This document shows positions 25,916 to 32,366 of a DNA stretch of 64,000 bases, in pieces; the stretch's first letter is position 1; each line of letters starts with the position of its first letter. Under the pieces are notes generated by a model. The model searched no databases and had not been told where the DNA came from. It saw only the letters and a program-made list of their open reading frames with translations. The stretch is taken from the NCBI RefSeq assembly GCF_000412675.1, contig NC_021505.1:676501-740500 (forward strand), given 5' to 3'. The position numbers were made by a program, and so were the translations under genes. This stretch comes from Pseudomonas putida NBRC 14164. GTDB lineage: Bacteria > Pseudomonadota > Gammaproteobacteria > Pseudomonadales > Pseudomonadaceae.

Positions 25916-26122
25916 CTAGTGATTATCCCCATGTATGCCCTGCCGGCATCTCAAAAGGTAATCATTGATGGTCGCGTAATGAAATTCAGCCTGTAACCGA
26001 AGTTTTTCAAGTTCTTGAGGAGGTACTACTCCCTTGGCTTCATGGTAGGTTTTGAAAGAGGCAGCGGCCTGCTCACAGAGTCTGATTTGCTCGCTTATGG
26101 AAGCAACGGTTGTAGCTTTCAT
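25916..26122 (-). CDS. Small soluble helical protein, unknown function (68 aa)
   Basis: The frame encodes a mostly helical, charged protein (SISEQIRLCEQAAASFKTYHE, then QELEKLRLQAEFHYATINDYLL). ATG 26122 has AAAGGA 9 nt upstream; an in-frame ATG at 26140 is also possible but lacks this spacing. No membrane segment or known motif is seen. The amphipathic pattern is more gene-like than the other small frames nearby. It sits alone between the adhesin operon and the diguanylate cyclase. Confidence 0.55.
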   Translation of the reverse strand: MKATTVASISEQIRLCEQAAASFKTYHEAKGVVPPQELEKLRLQAEFHYATINDYLLRCRQGIHGDNH

Positions 26123-26264
26123 ACGTACGCGTCCTTTCATCGTAAATTTTTAGCATAGCCTAGGAACACAATGAATGTGATGCCGGACCAGTTAGCGTAG
26201 CTGAGCTGCTGTGCCTTGCGTTGGACGTCTATAACAATGCGAAGCAGGCCTTACCTATGAGGCC

Positions 26265-26537
26265 ATGGCTGACGATCTGGACGTACTGCTCACAAGCAAA
26301 GAGACGGTAAGCGACATCGAGGCACTCGTCGCCGCGCTTGGTCGCCTCGGTGTACACCTTCTCTTCGTACGACCATACCGGACAAGGCGAACGCGCAACC
26401 CGCATATTGGAAGGCGCACTCTGCGCAATTGTAGTTCACTATATTACCCTCCACAGCGAGCGTTGATCGTTATGTCCGGCGGCAGTGGTCAAATGAACGT
26501 TTGTAACTTCCGTGGACAGGTTGGACTTGATTGGTGA
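26265..26537 (+). CDS. Doubtful small frame, possibly a gene remnant
   Basis: The first ~40 residues (MADDLDVLLTSKETVSDIE, then LVAALGRLGVHLLFVRPY) look like a real helical protein segment. The rest is Arg-rich and unstructured, as expected after a frameshift. The same frame stays open and protein-like for a few codons before the ATG, so this may be the middle of a decayed gene. I recognise no family. The remaining bases of the 26123-26733 gap show nothing else I can name. Confidence 0.25.
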   Translation: MADDLDVLLTSKETVSDIEALVAALGRLGVHLLFVRPYRTRRTRNPHIGRRTLRNCSSLYYPPQRALIVMSGGSGQMNVCNFRGQVGLDW

Positions 26538-26733
26538 ATCTAGCTGGGCCACGCCAGTTACTGAAGTGAGTGGCGGGGACGTTCGGCGTAAGTGACAGCG
26601 GCACTGTATAGGTAGCTGCTGCAATGGCGGGCTAGGAGAGGGAGATGAACGTGATGCGCTGTGCTTGCGGTGACGAACAGAGCTCTGGGGTGCTTCGACA
26701 TCATCACTTTTACGCACTTCGAAGGAAGTCAGA

Positions 26734-28590
26734 ATGACGTTACGTACTAAGCTGCTCTGGCAGTTCGCGCCGCCTCTATTGTTGGTGCTGGGCCTGACTT
26801 TCTTCGCGACGCATAATGTGTTGCTCGAACGGCTGGACAAGCAAGACGAGCGCCTGTTGGTTAGCGAGGCGAAGCGTGTGCGTGCTTTGCTGAACAACCT
26901 GTTTGAGCGCGATGCCGATCGCTTGGAGCAACTTGCCGAGTCGCTGCCTCGCCCCATCGCGTCGGCATTCCCTTTGCCATCCCACATTCTTAACCGTACA
27001 GATTTCGATTTTCTCGCGTTGGTTACGCCCACAGGGCAGCGATCGGCCTGGAGAACGATGGCCCCAGTGTTCAGTGATACCGGTAACAGCAAGCCATTGT
27101 CATTCGAATCACTGCAGAGTGAGGTTTCGAGTCAGCTCGGTCGCTTGTCTAGCTCCATGGCTTCGGCATCCTCTCCTCAGCTCATGGTTGTACATCGTCA
27201 GCCTTTCATTCTGGCAACGGTGGATGTCGGCCCCCCCAGTGCACGGGAAACTCTGTTTGCGGGGCGTTTTCTCGATGCCGAGCGAAATGACGGACTGGAA
27301 CGGCAACTGGGCGCAGTGCTGCAATGGGAAACTGGGGGCGTCCAGTCTGTTGCTTCGCCAGCGGATGGCGAGTTCATCAGTATCGGCAACCGCCAGATCA
27401 GCGACGAGCGCCACCAGCGTATCGATTTGATATTTCATAACAGCTTGGGCGAGCCGCAAGTGCAGTTGCAGTTGCACCGGGAACGGCATCTCTACAGCGA
27501 GGGCATCCAGCAACTCAAACTGTTGATGGGTGCTATGTTTGCAATCATCAGCCTTGCCTGGTTGGTTATCTACCTCGCCTTGGATGTCACGCTGCTCCGA
27601 CGGATTTCTGCTCTGAATCGGGAGTTTCTGGCTGTAGGAGCTGATTCAGCGAGCGGGCGTTTGTCCGACTCAGGGCATGATGAGTTGGGCATGTTGGCGC
27701 AGGAGGCTAACCGCACCCTGGACCGCCTTGAACAGAGCGAGGCTCGTGGACGGATCATTCTCGACGGTATGGAAGATGGATACTTCGAACTCGACTCACA
27801 CGCCCGCATCCAATCGATGAACCCTGCCTTCTGCAAAATGCTCTGCTACAGCGCTGCGGATGTCACAGGTAACACATTCGCTGCGCTGCAGCCGCAGGAA
27901 CACGGTAGCAGGCCGAGTTCGCGAGTGGTGTTCGACACCGAACCAGGCGCGCCGCTTTCCGCTCGGTTACAGCGTGCGGATGGAACGGTAGGCTACTACG
28001 AAACGCGATTTACCAGGATCACCGATGCAGCAGGCAATGTGATCGGCTATCGCGGCATCTTGCATGACGTCAGTGAGCACGTTCAGTACCAACAAGCGTT
28101 GCTGGACATGGCCTACCGTGATGCACTGACCGGTCTTGGCAATCGCAAGGCTTTCCATGAGCAACTTGAGCGCTTGCTGGATGCGCAGCGCTTGCCGCTA
28201 GGGGTGGTGTTTCTTGATCTGGACCGCTTCAAGCAAGTCAACGACCGTTTTGGCCATGATGTCGGCGATGCTTTGCTGGTGTGCATGGCCGAGCGTCTGC
28301 GCAATGCCATGCGCAAGCAGGATACGGCCTATCGTTTGGGCGGCGATGAGTTCACGGCGATCTTGCCGGCAATCGACGAGGCGGCGGCAGGCGCCTTGGC
28401 CGAGCGGCTATTGGCCGTGTTGAGTGCACCGGTCCGTGTGGGGGGGAAGTTGATCGATTTCGTCACGCCGAGTATCGGTCTTGCGTTCGCGCCTGCGCAT
28501 GCCTCCAGTGCGAACATGCTGGTGAAGGCGGCAGACCAGGCAATGTATCAGGCCAAACAACAGCGGGGGCGAGTATGCTTGGCGAACTGA
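26734..28590 (+). CDS. Membrane diguanylate cyclase with periplasmic sensor, HAMP, PAS and GGDEF
   Basis: This 618-residue protein should make c-di-GMP from two GTP at the inner membrane. The first membrane helix is at about 12-28. A CHASE4-like periplasmic sensor covers ~30-260, a second helix ~263-285, HAMP to ~340, PAS ~340-445 (with IQSMNPAFCKMLCYS) and GGDEF ~455-615. The active-site GGDEF is intact at 536-540. An RxxD inhibitory site (RKQD) lies five residues before it, so product inhibition is expected. A GAAGGAAG ribosome binding site precedes ATG. It neighbours a giant adhesin operon, and c-di-GMP often controls adhesins, so a functional link is plausible but inferred. A broken paralogue start is found at 8625. 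Confidence 0.9.
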   Translation: MTLRTKLLWQFAPPLLLVLGLTFFATHNVLLERLDKQDERLLVSEAKRVRALLNNLFERDADRLEQLAESLPRPIASAFPLPSHILNRTDFDFLALVTPTGQRSAWRTMAPVFSDTGNSKPLSFESLQSEVSSQLGRLSSSMASASSPQLMVVHRQPFILATVDVGPPSARETLFAGRFLDAERNDGLERQLGAVLQWETGGVQSVASPADGEFISIGNRQISDERHQRIDLIFHNSLGEPQVQLQLHRERHLYSEGIQQLKLLMGAMFAIISLAWLVIYLALDVTLLRRISALNREFLAVGADSASGRLSDSGHDELGMLAQEANRTLDRLEQSEARGRIILDGMEDGYFELDSHARIQSMNPAFCKMLCYSAADVTGNTFAALQPQEHGSRPSSRVVFDTEPGAPLSARLQRADGTVGYYETRFTRITDAAGNVIGYRGILHDVSEHVQYQQALLDMAYRDALTGLGNRKAFHEQLERLLDAQRLPLGVVFLDLDRFKQVNDRFGHDVGDALLVCMAERLRNAMRKQDTAYRLGGDEFTAILPAIDEAAAGALAERLLAVLSAPVRVGGKLIDFVTPSIGLAFAPAHASSANMLVKAADQAMYQAKQQRGRVCLAN

Positions 28591-28766
28591 AAGTCTGCGA
28601 CGACTGGAGCATCCCTTCTTGCAGGGGGAATCAACTGGTCGGTGTCATCGGTTCAGGTGCGGTTCGTTCATCCACTAATCTTGAAATGGAGTAGTGGCTA
28701 GCTGGTTGTTCAATCAACGAACGACCGAAATGGGTCGGTTAGCGCCTTTGGGTCGAGCTGACCATC

Positions 28767-28793
28767 CTTGTCCTCCCTCGCATGGAGGACAAG
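28767..28793 (+). promoter_or_regulatory. Hairpin enclosing the ribosome binding site of the integrase remnant
   Basis: A perfect 10-bp inverted repeat CTTGTCCTCC / GGAGGACAAG with a 7-nt loop ends 2 nt before the ATG at 28796. The right arm contains the GGAGG ribosome binding site, so the folded RNA would hide it. It may be a translational block on the recombinase, or a terminator-like end without T-run. Confidence 0.55.
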
Positions 28794-28795
28794 CC

Positions 28796-29065
28796 ATGAA
28801 TACCATGTCTACCAGCAGCCATCAGCCTCGGAACAAAGGAAAATTGATCGGGCAAAAAGCTCCGCTCCGATTGAAAGATGTCTGGGTCATTCGGGTAAGG
28901 CTTCAAATCGCGGAGGAAACCCGTGATCTGGCTATCCACAGCAAGTGGTCAATCCCTAATCTCAGCATTGACAGTCCGTGGATGTTGAGTGATCTGACGA
29001 GAGCACAGCAGCTGTGCGCTTATAACTGTCAGTCTGCAAGGAAGCATCAAGAAAGCCATTCTTGA
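28796..29065 (+). pseudogene. Truncated tyrosine-recombinase (integrase) N-terminus
   Basis: The 89-codon frame contains NKGKLIGQKAPLRLKDVW, then IRVRLQIAEETRDLAI. These match, from memory, the start of a compact Pseudomonas tyrosine integrase family (about 200 aa), in which ...RDLALFNLAIDSKLRG... follows. Here that continuation is scrambled (NLSIDSPWMLSDL) and the frame ends. The catalytic Arg/His/Tyr domain is absent, so the gene is non-functional as a recombinase. Confidence 0.6.
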
Positions 29066-29452
29066 AGCATCGAGAAATGTAAAAAAGAGCCTTAGAAATG
29101 CTCCATTTTTTGCTAACTGTGGGTTAAGCGTAAATTTAATTTATCACAAACTATTGATTTTTGGTGTTATTTACGATAATGCTCATGCCTCAGGTGGGTA
29201 CAAGACTTCTGATCGGTTCGTTCCGGTACGCGTGCGGTCCCTGTAGGAGCGGCAAACGATGAGAAATTGTTGCTACACCGCGTGTGCAATCTGTGAAGGC
29301 GCACTAGAGTGAACTCGAACGGAGCGCTTGCTGCGTACGCAGGAGGTCTGCAAGGACGCTACAGCGTTGTTGAGATGGACGGCTGGTATTGAGGAGTAAG
29401 CCCCATGTAAACAATTTGAAAGTTAGTGTCCTGGCATCCCTGTGAGGGGAAT
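29066..29452. other. AT-rich intergenic segment before the orphan glycosyltransferase
   Basis: About 390 nt without a gene. Roughly 29080-29185 is strikingly AT-rich (runs such as AAATTTAATTTATCA). It has a 7-bp inverted repeat CGTAAAT...ATTTACG and a weak promoter-like pair, TTGATT at 29154 and GATAAT at 29175 with 15-nt spacing. Further on, CTGCGTACGCAG (29331-29342) is a perfect 12-bp palindrome. CCTGTAGGAGCGGC near 29239 looks like a decayed REP half. Confidence 0.4.
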
Positions 29453-30673
29453 ATGATTGAAGACCCATACATGTTGTTCACCCGTATTCCTGTTGTCGTA
29501 GACGAGCAAGGTGGTTTGTTTACAGACCCCTTGTGGGTCAAAGATATAGAGCTTCACCTCACCTACATAGAAAACTTCGGCATGTGCTGCCCTGTCGAGA
29601 GAGGCGGCAACGTCGACGGGCTGCAAAGCATTAGCCATCTGGATGTTAAATGGCTCTATGGGTTGCGCAAAGACTATGGGCTTTCGTCAGTATTAAAGAA
29701 CTTTTTTCCGAATTTCATAACCGTCATCAATGCCTGCAAGCATGCCCGGATCGTTCATTCTGACGGCGCCGGTTGGGCATTTCCCTTGTCCTTTTACCTA
29801 TTGCCGCTCAAGCCGTTGTTCCGCTTCCAATGGGTAATTGTCATAGAGTCTTCATTCTGGATGTTGGCTCAGGGGCAGGCGCGAACCCTCAGAGCAATCA
29901 TCGAACACCACGTGCACACCCTGTTATTGAAGTGCTGCCTGAAGTTGGCGAATGCCAGGATTTTTACCCAGTCCTTCTACAAGGAATATTTTCTTGGGAG
30001 CAATAACAGTCGCACGTTAATTAACCCTGCCAGCTGGCTCGACAAGAAATTCATGGCATCCCCTGAGGCCGTCAGACATAGATTCGAAGTCAGGCGCAGC
30101 CGCACACTCAACGTGCTTTACCCATCCCGCCTTGTTCTGGATAAAGGTGTACTGGTAGTCCTTGAAGCCATTGAACAGCTGAAAACCGAAGACGTTGATA
30201 TCACCGTCACCCTGATGGGTGATGGTGATTTGAAAGAGCACTGCCGACGCTTTGCTGCCGAAAAGCGTGGCGGCGTCGAGGTGAGGTTCCAGGACGCGGT
30301 TGATTACGGCAAAGATTTTTTCAGGATCATTGCCCAACATGACTGGCTGTTGGTGCCGACATTGAAACAGGAACAACCCCGAATCATTTTTGACGCATTC
30401 AGCCAGGGCGTTCCCGTCATCGGTTCTGACACATCCGGGGTCCTGGACATAACCAGCAAGCACAACGCGCTGACGTTCGAAACCGGGAACCCGTCCAGCC
30501 TGGCAGACCGTATTCGTCATGCTGCCCGGCATCCCGAGCTGGCGCTGGAAATGGGGCTTGCGGGGTTGGATTATGCGACCGGGAAAACACACTTGCAGAT
30601 GCATCAGGTGCGCGAGGAGTTCCTGAAGAGCAGTTTGACACCCTCTGCAAGCCCGCGCGCCCCAAATGACTGA
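29453..30673 (+). CDS. GT4-like glycosyltransferase, orphan
   Basis: This 406-residue protein has the two-domain GT-B look. The C-terminal half (~215-390) carries the donor-binding pattern: LNVLYPSRLVLDKGVLVVLEA, VTLMGDGDLKEHC, and EQPRIIFDAFSQGVPVIGSD. The usual E-x7-E pair is altered, with the second acidic residue appearing as Asp in IIFDAF. It should transfer a sugar from an NDP-sugar at the cytoplasmic face; donor and acceptor are unknown. ATG 29453 (GAGGGG just upstream) is preferred over GTG 29426. There are no partner polysaccharide genes on either side, and it sits in what looks like acquired DNA. A lower third-position GC than the housekeeping genes is apparent. Confidence 0.75.
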   Translation: MIEDPYMLFTRIPVVVDEQGGLFTDPLWVKDIELHLTYIENFGMCCPVERGGNVDGLQSISHLDVKWLYGLRKDYGLSSVLKNFFPNFITVINACKHARIVHSDGAGWAFPLSFYLLPLKPLFRFQWVIVIESSFWMLAQGQARTLRAIIEHHVHTLLLKCCLKLANARIFTQSFYKEYFLGSNNSRTLINPASWLDKKFMASPEAVRHRFEVRRSRTLNVLYPSRLVLDKGVLVVLEAIEQLKTEDVDITVTLMGDGDLKEHCRRFAAEKRGGVEVRFQDAVDYGKDFFRIIAQHDWLLVPTLKQEQPRIIFDAFSQGVPVIGSDTSGVLDITSKHNALTFETGNPSSLADRIRHAARHPELALEMGLAGLDYATGKTHLQMHQVREEFLKSSLTPSASPRAPND

Positions 30674-30688
30674 CGACGGGCGCCCCGA

Positions 30689-31645
30689 TCACCGACTGAT
30701 AACCAGGCGCCCACCAGCTTGGCGAACCTGCAGCCCATAGGTCTGGGCCAGCATGGCCAACGCCAGCGGCATATCATCGACCGGGAAGGTGCCAGACACC
30801 CGCAGTTCGCTCAACGCGGGGTCGCACTCCAGGCGCTGGTCGGCGTAGCGCATCAATGCCTGCGCCCACTGTTGCAATGGCATGTCATCGGCCACCAGCA
30901 AGCCGCGTTGCCACGCCAGGCTGGTTTCACGCACCTCCCCGACAAGGCCCAGACGCTCCCGGGTGAATCGAACCTGCTGCCCGGCGCGAATGATGTTCTC
31001 GACTCCCGCCACGCTGGTGCTTTCGGGTCGTACCTGCACGGCGCCTTCGTACACCTCAAGCAAGGTTTCATCGGCCAGCTGACGCACGCTGAAACGCGTG
31101 CCCAGTGCAAGCAACTGCCCATGCACGGTCTGCACCATCAGCGGCCGTGGGTCGGCAGCGGTCACGATGTACACCTCGCCACGGCGCAGATGCAGCAACC
31201 GTTGCGCGCTATCGAAAAGCAGCTGCAGGACACTGTCGGTATTCAGGATGATCTGGGTGCCATCGGCCAGTCGCGCATGTCTGCGCTCGCCCACAGCCGT
31301 ATGGTAATCACTGGCAAAACGCCCGACCTGCGAGCGCCAGCCCCACCAGCCAAGCGGTGCGGCACCCATCAGCAGCGCCAGCCCGCGCAGTACCGCGCGC
31401 CTGCCCGGGGGGCGTTGCAGGGTGTGCCTGGCCAGCGTTGGCGGCAGGCTGCCCAGGCGTGAAAGCAGGCGCTGCGCCCTTTTCCATGCACGTTCGTGCT
31501 CATCACTGGCAAGCCGCCATCGTTCCAGTTCGAGCTGCTGGGCAGGCAGCAGCGGCCCTTCCTGCATCAGCATCAGCCACGAGGCTGCCTGGGCAAGCAC
31601 ATGCTGCGCGATGGCATCGTCGGGTGTTGCAGTACCGTTAGTCAT
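30689..31645 (-). CDS. FecR-family anti-sigma regulator
   Basis: This 318-residue protein has a cytoplasmic N-terminal DUF4880-like region (LAQAASWLMLMQEGPLLPAQQ, ERWRLASDEHERAWKRAQ). A membrane segment follows an Arg pair (GRRAVLRGLALLMGAAPLGW). The periplasmic FecR domain has LADGTQIILNTDSVLQL and a C-terminal STN-like part (GLQVRQAGGRLVISR). It should relay ligand occupancy from the TonB receptor to the sigma factor. It overlaps the sigma factor gene by 8 nt, so the two are co-translated. Confidence 0.92.
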   Translation of the reverse strand: MTNGTATPDDAIAQHVLAQAASWLMLMQEGPLLPAQQLELERWRLASDEHERAWKRAQRLLSRLGSLPPTLARHTLQRPPGRRAVLRGLALLMGAAPLGWWGWRSQVGRFASDYHTAVGERRHARLADGTQIILNTDSVLQLLFDSAQRLLHLRRGEVYIVTAADPRPLMVQTVHGQLLALGTRFSVRQLADETLLEVYEGAVQVRPESTSVAGVENIIRAGQQVRFTRERLGLVGEVRETSLAWQRGLLVADDMPLQQWAQALMRYADQRLECDPALSELRVSGTFPVDDMPLALAMLAQTYGLQVRQAGGRLVISR

Positions 31646-32177
31646 CGGGCATCTGCGTCAGGCAGGTCAGGTAGCCGTCGTGGATGTACTTCTTCACCGT
31701 CGGCAGCGCTATGTTCAAGGCCACGGCGATGTCCTTGTGCTTCATGCCGTCCAGGGTCGCCATCAGGAATGCCTGCCTTGCACGCGGTCGAAGCTTGTGC
31801 AGAACTGCGTCGATCTCATGCAGGGTCTCGAGGATCACACATTGCAGCTCAGGCGACGGATACTCGGGCTCTGGCAGCAACAGCAGCGCTTCGAGCCACG
31901 CCTGCTCCAGCGACTGCCGGCGCCGCCAGCTCACCAGCACGCAGTTCGCGATGCGCGTCAGGTAGGCGCGGGGTTGACGAATCGGCTCGACCCGCGCGCC
32001 CTCGCGGCTGGCCAGCACACGCAGGAACGTATCCTGGGCCAGATCGTCGGCCACCCCGCGCCCCCAGGACCTCAGCCGGTAGGCAAGCCAGTTACGCAGC
32101 CAGGCGTGATTCTCGATGTACAGCGTTTCGATACTGCACGGCTCGGTACTGTCCGGCGGGGAGAAGGGGGCATTCAT
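31638..32177 (-). CDS. ECF sigma factor, FecI type
   Basis: This 179-residue protein has region 2 (YIENHAWLRNWLAYRL, ADDLAQDTFLRVL) and region 4 (LRPRARQAFLMATLDGMKHKDI, then LPTVKKYIHDGY) of iron-starvation ECF sigma factors. It should direct transcription of the divergent TonB receptor gene when the receptor binds its ligand. A Fur-box-like sequence lies about 30 nt upstream of its ATG. The set FecI-FecR-receptor is complete and compact. Confidence 0.92.
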   Translation of the reverse strand: MNAPFSPPDSTEPCSIETLYIENHAWLRNWLAYRLRSWGRGVADDLAQDTFLRVLASREGARVEPIRQPRAYLTRIANCVLVSWRRRQSLEQAWLEALLLLPEPEYPSPELQCVILETLHEIDAVLHKLRPRARQAFLMATLDGMKHKDIAVALNIALPTVKKYIHDGYLTCLTQMPDD

Positions 32178-32205
32178 CGTCGATTGAATTGATACATGGG
32201 CTGTC

Positions 32206-32224
32206 GCAAATGCAAACCATTATC
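32206..32224 (-). promoter_or_regulatory. Fur-box-like site upstream of the FecI-type sigma gene
   Basis: The minus strand reads GATAATGGTTTGCATTTGC. By my count it matches the 19-bp Fur consensus GATAATGATAATCATTATC at about 13 positions, with the outer GATAATG and CATT intact. Its distance of ~30 nt from the sigma ATG fits repression by Fur-iron. Confidence 0.55.
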
Positions 32225-32366
32225 ACTAGAATTGCTCAAGTCACAAGGCCAGTTCGGTAAATTCGGACGCTTCCTAGCCATTCATATCCTTTTTTCGATC
32301 TCGTGCGACAGAGGAGGTAACAGCCCGCTGCCAGTGGTGGGCGCGAACCCCACGAGCGAGAAAAGC

